Assembly: GCA_039030395.1 (NCBI GenBank)
Contig: JBCCEF010000012.1
Coordinates: 81,475 to 145,474, forward strand
Direction of reading: 5' to 3'
Length of the DNA stretch: 64,000 bases
Source of the DNA: Acidobacteriota bacterium
GTDB lineage: Bacteria; Acidobacteriota; Thermoanaerobaculia; Multivoradales; JBCCEF01
The translations under genes were made by a program, and so were the position numbers. Under the pieces are notes generated by a model, which was given only the letters and a program-made list of their open reading frames with translations, did no database searches and was not told where the DNA came from. This document shows, piece by piece, positions 49,155 to 55,933 of this stretch (the first letter of the stretch is position 1; every line of letters starts with the position of its first letter).

Positions 49155-50072
49155 TCACTGTTCGGAATTCGGCCGGAGATATCGATCAAGCCAAGCTTTC
49201 GCTTGTCGCCAGGCGGCCTCGGCGCGCGATGCCGTCCGAAAGTTGAACACGTGGCCGGCGTCCTCGAGCACCACCAACTCAACGTCCCGATCCAGTTCCC
49301 GTAGCCGTTGCGCCAAGCGCCGAGACTCGCCGACCGGCGCGGAACGGTCCCGATCACCGTGGATCAAGAGGACCGGGGCCTCGATCCTTTCCGCTTGGCC
49401 GAGCGGTGAGGCCAGCGCCAACCGGCGAGCAAACTCGGCATCGTCATCGCCGACTCCGCTTCGTTGACGAAAGCGGCGCTCGATTTGACCGAACAACCAA
49501 CCCCGGAAACCCGGCTCGTCGGACTGGGCGAGCCAGCCCACGAGGTCGGTGATCGGGTAATAGGCCACCACCGCCGCCGCTTCCGTGCGAGCGGCGATCA
49601 ACAGGCTGTAGATGGCACCCTGTGAATATCCCATCCACCCGATGCGCGAAGGGTCGACCCGCCGATGCGCCGTCACCACCCGGTGCGCGGCGAGGGCATC
49701 CTCTTTTTGTTGCCAGGTGAAGATCGTTTCACCGTCGTCGCGCCGATAGTCGACCGCCACCGCCAGGTACCCGCTCGCCGCCAAGCTACGCAAGATGCCG
49801 CGCATCTCCTGGGCTCGATGACCGGCTTCCGGATGCACCACCACCGCCGGCAGCAGCCCGTCGCCGGCGGGCTCCACCCACTCCAGGCGGAGGGTCAAGT
49901 CACCGACCCGCCGCTCTTCCCGGGTCTCCACCAGGCCGGGCAAGGCGTCCCGCGGGTGAATCAGGTAGTGATTGCTGCAACCCAGGACGAACAGGCTGAG
50001 CACCGGCAGAATCGCCGGCAGGCCGCGTGATGGAGAGAAGAAACGAGTCACGTATCGCAGTACTTTCGACAC
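49155..50072 (-). CDS. alpha/beta hydrolase lipoprotein (dienelactone hydrolase/peptidase-like)
   Basis: This exported hydrolase has a lipobox VLGC, so it should be lipid-anchored outside the cytoplasm. The catalytic set is intact: nucleophile in GYSQGA, acid in HGDRDRSAP and histidine in EDAGHVF. Sequence around FTWQQKEDALAAH and the lid-free core resemble the dienelactone hydrolase/S9 peptidase group. The frame is open back to 50174, but starts at 50072 or 50051 (both GTG) give a normal signal peptide; I use 50072. Its stop overlaps the possible GTG start of the small DPDG protein downstream, so the two may be one transcript. Substrate unknown. Confidence 0.75.
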   Translation of the reverse strand: MSKVLRYVTRFFSPSRGLPAILPVLSLFVLGCSNHYLIHPRDALPGLVETREERRVGDLTLRLEWVEPAGDGLLPAVVVHPEAGHRAQEMRGILRSLAASGYLAVAVDYRRDDGETIFTWQQKEDALAAHRVVTAHRRVDPSRIGWMGYSQGAIYSLLIAARTEAAAVVAYYPITDLVGWLAQSDEPGFRGWLFGQIERRFRQRSGVGDDDAEFARRLALASPLGQAERIEAPVLLIHGDRDRSAPVGESRRLAQRLRELDRDVELVVLEDAGHVFNFRTASRAEAAWRQAKAWLDRYLRPNSEQ

Positions 50073-50314
50073 TTTGGAACTGAAGCGTGCAACCCTCGGC
50101 TCGCCCAACCCGTCACCCCGGGTCGTTTCCCGATCGGGCAAGGGCTTCGCGGCTTCACGCTCCCTCTGTGGCAAGGAGCCGATCCGCGCCGGAGTTCCGG
50201 GGCGACGGTACTCCGGCGCGGACGTTTCGTTTCGACGTTAGCACGGCGCTTTGGCGAACCTCACTGCAGCGGCGCACCTCACTGCAGCGCCGTGCGTCCT
50301 CTGGGCTCGGCGGC

Positions 50315-50320
50315 TATACT
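50315..50320 (+). promoter_or_regulatory. -10-like box TATACT, 8 nt before the aldolase ATG
   Basis: TATACT is followed by CTCGCCCC and the ATG at 50329. No ribosome-binding site is present in that gap and no good -35 is visible. Confidence 0.45.
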
Positions 50321-50328
50321 CTCGCCCC

Positions 50329-50991
50329 ATGAGCCCACCTTCCCCTGAGCGACTTGCCGACAGTACGATGCCGGAGGACTTCGTCGCCCGGGTCGGCAGC
50401 GAACGGGCGAGCGCCATTCTGCGCACGGATTCCGCCGAAACCGCCGAGTCGGCGATGGAGGCCGCCGTGCGAGGGGGTTTCCGGCTGGTCGAGTTCACCC
50501 TCACCATCCCCGGCGCCTTCGAGCTGATCCAGGAGTTTGCCCGGCGCGAGGGTATTGTCGCCGGTGCCGGTACGGTGCTGACCACCGAAGACGCGGAACG
50601 CGCGGTGGCCGCCGGGGCGAGCTTTCTGGTGTCGCCGGTGGTCGACGAAGCGGTGATTGGAGCCGCCGCCCGCCTCGGCGTGGCGGCGATGCCCGGAGCC
50701 CACACGCCGACGGAAATGCTGCGCGCCCACCGCGCCGGGGCGCAGCTCGTCAAGCTCTTTCCGTGCCCGGCCGGCGGTCCGGTGTGGCTGCGTTCGGTGC
50801 TCGGCCCGCTTCCCTTCCTCAAGGTGGTGCCGACCAACGGCGTGGATGCCGGCAACTTCCGGCAGTGGTTGGACGCGGGCGCCTGGGGTGCCGGTTTCGT
50901 GACCTCCCTGTTCGATCCCGAAGACCTCCGCACCGGCGCCTTCGATCGCATCGAGGAGCGCGCCCGGCAGATCCTCGCTGAGGTGGCGTGA
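50329..50991 (+). CDS. eda: KDPG/KHG-type aldolase
   Basis: This 220-residue class I aldolase splits 2-keto-3-deoxy-6-phosphogluconate (or related sugars) to pyruvate and an aldehyde, as in the Entner-Doudoroff pathway. Family motifs in order: VEFTLT (catalytic Glu, about 55), GAGTVLT (about 78), PGAHTPTE (about 122), the Schiff-base lysine in KLFPCPAGG (about 142) and PTNGVD (about 169). The ATG at 50329 gives the normal length; sequence upstream is promoter-like. No edd, kdgK or gluconate genes are adjacent, so the exact sugar acid is uncertain. Confidence 0.9.
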   Translation: MSPPSPERLADSTMPEDFVARVGSERASAILRTDSAETAESAMEAAVRGGFRLVEFTLTIPGAFELIQEFARREGIVAGAGTVLTTEDAERAVAAGASFLVSPVVDEAVIGAAARLGVAAMPGAHTPTEMLRAHRAGAQLVKLFPCPAGGPVWLRSVLGPLPFLKVVPTNGVDAGNFRQWLDAGAWGAGFVTSLFDPEDLRTGAFDRIEERARQILAEVA

Positions 50992-51014
50992 TGCAACTGA
51001 AGAGAACCGCCTAG

Positions 51015-52037
51015 ATGCTGCGACTTCCCCCCTTCACCTTGCGCCGGCCGAGACGCCTCGCCGAGGCGGTCGAGATATTGGCCGAGGAAGGCGCCGCCGA
51101 AGGCCGTGCCCGGGCCGTCGCCGGCGGTACCGATTTGTGGCCGAACATGAAGCGGCGCCACCAGACCGCGGACGTCGTGGTGGCCCTCGGCGGCATCGCA
51201 AGGCTGGACACGATCCAAGCGAACGGCGACTTCACCCTCGGCGCCAACGCCACCTTGACGCAAGTGGCCGAGCATTCGCGGGTGGCGACCGACCTGCCGG
51301 CCCTCGCCAAGGCGATACGGTCGATCTCCTCTCCCCCGCTGCGCAACATGGGCACCCTCGGCGGCAACCTGTGCGTCGACACCCGCTGCACCTATTACAA
51401 CCAAACGGAAGAATGGCGCCGCTCCATCGACTACTGCATGAAGGCCGAGGGCAGCGTGTGCTGGGTGGCGCCCAGTTCGCCCCGCTGCTGGGCGCACAGC
51501 GCTTCGGATTCGGCGCCGATGCTGGCCGCCCTGGGTGCGGAGGTGACCCTCTTCGGTCCGGACGGCGAGCGCACTCTGCCGGTGGAAAATCTGTTCCACG
51601 ACGACGGCATGGAGTACCTATCCAAAGGCCCGGCGGAGCTGGTGACGGCGGTGCGGGTGCCGGGGGCCGCGGCGCGGCGCCGCTCGGCCTTTTGGAAACT
51701 GCGCCGGCGGGGCTCCATCGACTTCGCGGTGCTCTCCGTCGGTGCCTCCCTCGATCTCGACCAGGAGGGCGTGGTGCGCGACGCGCGGGTGTTCCTGGGG
51801 GCAGTGGCCTCCCGGCCGGTGGTGCCGGAGCAGACGGTGGCCGCCCTCGAGGGCGAGAAGCTCGACGCCGAGGTCATCGCCGAGGCGGCGGCCAAGGCGC
51901 GCAAACACGCCACCCCGATGGACAACACCGATTTTCAGGCCCAGTGGCGGGGCGCGATGGTGGGAAAGTACGTGGAAGCAGCACTCCGCGAATGCGCCGG
52001 CCTGCCGACCGAGCGGATGGAGCCGCCGGCGGCCTAG
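51015..52037 (+). CDS. FAD-binding subunit like 4-hydroxybenzoyl-CoA reductase beta (xanthine oxidase family)
   Basis: This 340-residue protein has the FAD_binding_5 fold (AVAGGTDLWPNMK near 35, PPLRNMGTLGGNL near 107) and the CO dehydrogenase flavoprotein C-terminal domain. Between them lies an insert with cysteines at 120, 125, 141, 149 and 158. In 4-hydroxybenzoyl-CoA reductase the beta subunit has such an insert holding an extra 4Fe-4S cluster, so this is the closest known type. The molybdopterin (alpha) and 2Fe-2S (gamma) subunits expected in the same operon are absent here. Its stop overlaps the stop of the convergent ATP-grasp gene by 4 bp. It may partner with subunits encoded elsewhere. 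Confidence 0.75.
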   Translation: MLRLPPFTLRRPRRLAEAVEILAEEGAAEGRARAVAGGTDLWPNMKRRHQTADVVVALGGIARLDTIQANGDFTLGANATLTQVAEHSRVATDLPALAKAIRSISSPPLRNMGTLGGNLCVDTRCTYYNQTEEWRRSIDYCMKAEGSVCWVAPSSPRCWAHSASDSAPMLAALGAEVTLFGPDGERTLPVENLFHDDGMEYLSKGPAELVTAVRVPGAAARRRSAFWKLRRRGSIDFAVLSVGASLDLDQEGVVRDARVFLGAVASRPVVPEQTVAALEGEKLDAEVIAEAAAKARKHATPMDNTDFQAQWRGAMVGKYVEAALRECAGLPTERMEPPAA

Positions 52038-53251
52038 CGGGCAAAAATCTGCAGGTCCGTTCCGATGCGGTCGCCGATTTCGAGGGCCCGGCCGAGCACC
52101 GGATGGCGGGCGATGATCCAGCCGTCGGAGAGGAGCGACGCCTTCCAGTTGCGCCGCGGCGCGCCGACCGGCAGCAGCTCCACCGACACGATGTGGTCGC
52201 CGTAGCGCCCGAGAATCCCTTCCAATCCCTGGATGCGCTGAATCCGCCCCTCCCCCTGGGCGCGCTTGAACACCACGACGCTGTTGTAGCGCCGCCGCAC
52301 CGGCTGGCTGAAGCGCCGCAGGGCCACCGCCTCAGCCCAGCCGCGGAACACGTCGATGTCGCAGGCGTAGTTCATCGTCTCGACGGAACGGCCGCCCGGT
52401 GGCCGGGCGCCGATCTCCCCGAACACCGCCTCGCCGGAGGGGGTCAGAAACCACTCCATGTGGGTGAAGCCGGTGCCGAAGCCGAGGGCCTGCAGCACCT
52501 GAGCACCCATTCGCCGGCCGCCGGCCAGCTCCGGCCGCTCGACGTTGCGTAGCCCCAGCGTCTGCGGGCTGATCCAGGGCACCGTGCGGGCGATCAGCGG
52601 CTTCGGCCGGTACCAGCCGATGTTGTAATAGGCGATGCGGCCGCCGATCGAGATGGTGTCGAAGGTGTACTCCTCCCCTTCGATGAACTCTTCGACGCTG
52701 ACCTCCGGAATGTGGGTGAGCAGCTTCAGCACCTTGTCGAGGTCGCCGGAACTCTCTACCCGATGGGTGTCCGCCGAACCGGCGCCGGAAATGGGCTTGA
52801 GGATGGCCGGAAAGCCCAACCGCTCCACCGCTTCCCGGCAGGCCTGACTGCTGGTAGCGCGAAAGTGCCGTGGGGTGCGCACGCCCGCCGCATCGAGCAC
52901 CGATTTCATCGCCTCTTTGTCGCGGAAGGGCACTGTCTGAGCCACCGTCATGCCCGGCACACCCAGCGCTTCGCGCAGCTTGGCGGCCAGCAGCATGCCC
53001 GGTTCCCACAGGCACTCGATGCGGTCGAAGGGCGCCTTGCGGTGGATCTCCCGCACCCGCCGCAGAAGGTCGTCTTCGTCCCACAGACTGGCGGTCTGGG
53101 TGTAACCGGAGAGCGCTCGTCTCGCCCGCTCCGGCAGCGCCGCCGCCGGCTGATCGCCAATGCCCCACACCCGAGCGCCGACCTCCGCCAAGGCCGCCGC
53201 GAAAAACGGCATCTCGCCGGGGAAACCAGGGGAGAAGAACAGGATGTTCAT
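52034..53251 (-). CDS. ATP-grasp ligase 1 of a tandem pair
   Basis: This 405-residue protein has a Rossmann-like N-terminal domain (NILFFSPGFPGEMPFF), then an ATP-grasp core. The core contains a GFPAILKPISGAGSADT phosphate loop (about 145), an EEFIEGEEYTFD block (about 185) and the metal-binding EIGARPPGG (about 287). The last block resembles that of L-amino-acid ligases and D-Ala-D-Ala-ligase relatives, which join a carboxylate to an amine through acyl phosphate. I start it at 53251, with GAGGAG upstream; the longer frame to 53860 overlaps its neighbour out of frame. The gene upstream is a paralogue of equal length. Substrates unknown. Confidence 0.8.
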   Translation of the reverse strand: MNILFFSPGFPGEMPFFAAALAEVGARVWGIGDQPAAALPERARRALSGYTQTASLWDEDDLLRRVREIHRKAPFDRIECLWEPGMLLAAKLREALGVPGMTVAQTVPFRDKEAMKSVLDAAGVRTPRHFRATSSQACREAVERLGFPAILKPISGAGSADTHRVESSGDLDKVLKLLTHIPEVSVEEFIEGEEYTFDTISIGGRIAYYNIGWYRPKPLIARTVPWISPQTLGLRNVERPELAGGRRMGAQVLQALGFGTGFTHMEWFLTPSGEAVFGEIGARPPGGRSVETMNYACDIDVFRGWAEAVALRRFSQPVRRRYNSVVVFKRAQGEGRIQRIQGLEGILGRYGDHIVSVELLPVGAPRRNWKASLLSDGWIIARHPVLGRALEIGDRIGTDLQIFAR

Positions 53252-53274
53252 ATCAGACGCTCCTCTTCCAAGGC

Positions 53275-54492
53275 CTAACCGAGTTCGACTCGAATGGTCG
53301 ACACGATCCGGGCCAGCGCCTTCTCCACCACCGAGGTCTGCGGATGGCGCACGATGATGAACCCGTCCCCCTCGTAGGAGGACGAGGGCGCTTGGCCGGC
53401 GCGCGGTAGATTGTGGTCCACCACCAGCTCTCCAAGTTCCCGCTGCAATTCCCTCAGGCCGCGCACCGCCTTCACCCGGCCCCGGCCCTGGCCGCGCAGG
53501 AACGCGGCGCCGGCAGCGTAGCGGCGCTCCGGCGGCGCAAAGCGGTCGAAGATCATCAACCGCGCCCAGGCCTCGTAGAGATCGAAGCTGTGCGCCCAGG
53601 AGGTCAGCGGCGTCATCTGCGCTCCCGGCGGCCGGGCGCCGACTTCCGAAATGGCGATCCGGTCGCCGGCCAGCCGAAACCACTCCATGTGGCTCAAGCC
53701 GGTTTCCAGTCCCAGGGTTTTGACCGCCCGGAAGCCGACCCGCCGGATATCGTCGAAGCGCGGGTGATCGACCTCCCGCGGCAGCAGCACACACCACTGG
53801 ATCCAGGGATTGCGCAGCACGTCGAGGGGGGTCGGCAGGTAGCGTGTCAGGGAACACCACACCGGCTCACCGCGCACGAAGACGCTCTCGAAGGAAAACT
53901 CCTCGCCGGTCAAGAACTCCTCCAACAGCGTCGGGCGAGCCGGCGAGGGCCGCAGCATGGCGAGGGCTTGATCGAGCGCCGGGCCATCGTCCAACCGATA
54001 GGTACCGGCCGCCCCGGCGCCGGCCGGTGGCTTGGCCACCAGCGGGAATCCGATCTCCGCGGCGAAGGCACGGGCGCTGGCCGCATCGCTCACCAGGCGG
54101 TGTCGAGCGCAGGGCAGACCGGCGTCCGACAGCACCTTCTTCATTCGGTCCTTGTCCCGGAAGTTTTTCGCTGCCTCCACCCCCAGGCCGGGAATACCCA
54201 GCGCCTCGCGCGCTTCGGCCAGCGGCACCTGTAGATGCTCCAAAACACCGATCATCCGCTCCGGTTGCCCGATCTGGCCCGCGAGGCCCCGTGCCGCATT
54301 CGCTAGGTGCCGCGGATCGAGGGCGTTGTCCACCCGCCAGTGGCCCGCGAGGCGCGGCCGGAGATCCGCCGGCAGTTGCTCCAGGGGTTGCTGGCTGACC
54401 AAACCCAGCCGCACATCCGGGCGGGCCGCCGCGCGCACAAAGCGGAGGGTAGTTTCGAGGAAGAACGGGGCGACGAAGACGACGCTGCGCAT
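53275..54492 (-). CDS. ATP-grasp ligase 2 of a tandem pair
   Basis: This 405-residue paralogue of the downstream gene keeps the same order: a Rossmann-like start (SVVFVAPFFLETTLRF), FPLVAKPPAGAGAAGTYR (about 153), EEFLTGEEFSFES (about 195) and SEVGARPPGA (about 288). The paralogues have equal length, are 23 bp apart and have diverged substantially, so they probably act at successive steps or on different substrates. The ATG at 54492 is preceded by a TAGAGT box 7 nt upstream; a GTG three codons earlier is the alternative. A role in making a small peptide or amide, or in modifying an amino acid, is plausible from the family. Confidence 0.8.
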   Translation of the reverse strand: MRSVVFVAPFFLETTLRFVRAAARPDVRLGLVSQQPLEQLPADLRPRLAGHWRVDNALDPRHLANAARGLAGQIGQPERMIGVLEHLQVPLAEAREALGIPGLGVEAAKNFRDKDRMKKVLSDAGLPCARHRLVSDAASARAFAAEIGFPLVAKPPAGAGAAGTYRLDDGPALDQALAMLRPSPARPTLLEEFLTGEEFSFESVFVRGEPVWCSLTRYLPTPLDVLRNPWIQWCVLLPREVDHPRFDDIRRVGFRAVKTLGLETGLSHMEWFRLAGDRIAISEVGARPPGAQMTPLTSWAHSFDLYEAWARLMIFDRFAPPERRYAAGAAFLRGQGRGRVKAVRGLRELQRELGELVVDHNLPRAGQAPSSSYEGDGFIIVRHPQTSVVEKALARIVSTIRVELG

Positions 54493-54499
54493 CGTCGGC

Positions 54500-54505
54500 A
54501 CTCTA
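54500..54505 (-). promoter_or_regulatory. -10-like box TAGAGT, 7 nt before the ATP-grasp pair
   Basis: On the minus strand TAGAGT is followed by GCCGACG and the ATG at 54492. There is no ribosome-binding site, suggesting a leaderless message for the two-gene operon. Confidence 0.4.
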
Positions 54506-54618
54506 TCCGAAGCCGCCCCAGGGAATCGACGCTTCCTTGGGGCAACCGCCTGCTAAAGTCCTGCGCTCGAGGCCATGCGAACCCACCTTCCCCCCTCCCC
54601 ATCCGCGAAATCTTTCCC

Positions 54619-55722
54619 ATGAGCGACGTCTTGATCGTCGGCGGCGGAGTCGTCGGCCTTTCGATCGCCTACGAGCTGTCTCAACGGGAGATCTCGGTCA
54701 CCGTTGTCGAGCGCAGCGCGGCGGGAATGGAGGCGTCCTGGGCCGGCGCCGGCATCTTGAAGCCGGCGAGCCTCGAGGGCGCCGTGTCGCCAATGGACCG
54801 GCTCCGGGCCCACAGCCTGCAGCGCCTCGCCAAGTGGTCACCTCGGCTGCTCGCGGAAACCGGTATCGACAACGGCTATCGCCGGTGTGGCGGCTTTCGG
54901 GTGGCCCTGGAAGAGAGCGATGTCGAACCCCTGCGGCGCGCTGCCGAGCGTTGGCAGGCCGAAGGTATCGCCGTCGAAGAGTGGGACAGCACGACCCGCG
55001 ATGCCCGTGAGCCGGCCCTGGCGGGCGACCTACCGCTGGTCTACCACCTGCCCGATGAAGCCCAACTGCGCAGTCCCTGGCACGTGCGTGCCCTGGCTGT
55101 CGCCTGTCGGCGACGCGGGGTCGAACTCCTCACCCGCCGGCCGGTGCGCGACTTTCGGATCGAAGGCGCGCGCATCGTGGCGGCCGATACCGCACACGGA
55201 CCGCTCTCCGCAGACCGCTTCGTGGTGGCCGCCGGCGCCTGGACGCCGGAACTGTTCGCCGGCCTCGGCCAGCCCATAGCCGGCACGCCGGTGCGCGGCC
55301 AGATTGTCCTGCTCGATGCACCGGCGCCGCTCTTTCAGCGGGTAGTCTGGGCGGGATCCCGCTATCTCGTACCGCGGCCGGAGGGCAAGGTGCTGGTGGG
55401 CTCGACCCAAGAGGACGCCGGTTTCGATGCGCGGCCGACGGCGCGCGGCGTGACCGGTCTCCTGCACCTCGCCGCGCGGGTGGTCCCCGCCCTCGCCGAA
55501 GTGCCCTTCGAGCGCGCCTGGGCTGGCCTGCGCCCCGGTAGCCCGGACAGCCTACCGCTGATCGGACCGGTGCCTCGGTACGACAACTTGTTCGCCGCCT
55601 GCGGCCACTTTCGCTCCGGCTTCGACCTCTCCGCCGGCACCGCTCGGGTGATGGCGGAACTGCTCCTCGGCGAGGAGCCGGCGGTTCCGCTGACCGCCTT
55701 CCGGCCGGATCGCTTCGCCTAG
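54619..55722 (+). CDS. glycine oxidase ThiO-like FAD-dependent amine oxidase
   Basis: This 367-residue flavoenzyme of the DAO family begins with VLIVGGGVVGLSIAYEL, the FAD-binding motif. It continues with ASWAGAGILKP (about 39), VRGQIVLL (about 226) and the C-terminal FAACGHFRSGFDLSAGTARVMAELL. These blocks match ThiO, which oxidises glycine to iminoacetate for the thiazole part of thiamine; other members oxidise D-amino acids or sarcosine. No thi genes are adjacent, so I leave the symbol blank. The ATG at 54619 gives the canonical N-terminus. It is divergent from the ATP-grasp pair. Confidence 0.8.
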   Translation: MSDVLIVGGGVVGLSIAYELSQREISVTVVERSAAGMEASWAGAGILKPASLEGAVSPMDRLRAHSLQRLAKWSPRLLAETGIDNGYRRCGGFRVALEESDVEPLRRAAERWQAEGIAVEEWDSTTRDAREPALAGDLPLVYHLPDEAQLRSPWHVRALAVACRRRGVELLTRRPVRDFRIEGARIVAADTAHGPLSADRFVVAAGAWTPELFAGLGQPIAGTPVRGQIVLLDAPAPLFQRVVWAGSRYLVPRPEGKVLVGSTQEDAGFDARPTARGVTGLLHLAARVVPALAEVPFERAWAGLRPGSPDSLPLIGPVPRYDNLFAACGHFRSGFDLSAGTARVMAELLLGEEPAVPLTAFRPDRFA

Positions 55723-55834
55723 CAGGTTCGGGCTCACCCCATCCACGGCGGGTTCGCCGCCGCCTCGTCGGGGGCGCCCTGCCCTTCGGGCTTAAGGCCC
55801 GCGATCCAACCCGTCCTTCGGACACTTTATATAC

Positions 55835-55868
55835 AGATATTGAATATCTAGAATCTTCTACGTACAAT
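55835..55868 (+). promoter_or_regulatory. promoter TTGAAT-17-TACAAT with a palindrome over the -35 box
   Basis: The perfect palindrome AGATAT-TGA-ATATCT (55835-55849) contains the -35 box TTGAAT (55840-55845). TACAAT (55863-55868) follows after 17 bp. This AT-rich island in GC-rich surroundings drives the penicillin acylase gene with a leader of about 60 nt. A dimeric regulator bound at the palindrome would block the -35 box. The remainder of the 55723-55933 gap shows nothing else. Confidence 0.55.
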
Positions 55869-55933
55869 GCTTGGAGAACCGCTTCGAAAACGGATTGAGT
55901 AACCGACACCCTCACACGCTGCCCGAGGCACCC

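Noticed and set aside
53252-53860. N-terminal extension of ATP-grasp ligase 1 to 53860
   Set aside because: It would overlap the neighbouring ATP-grasp gene out of frame, and its translation shows no conserved sequence. The ATG at 53251 has GAGGAG upstream.
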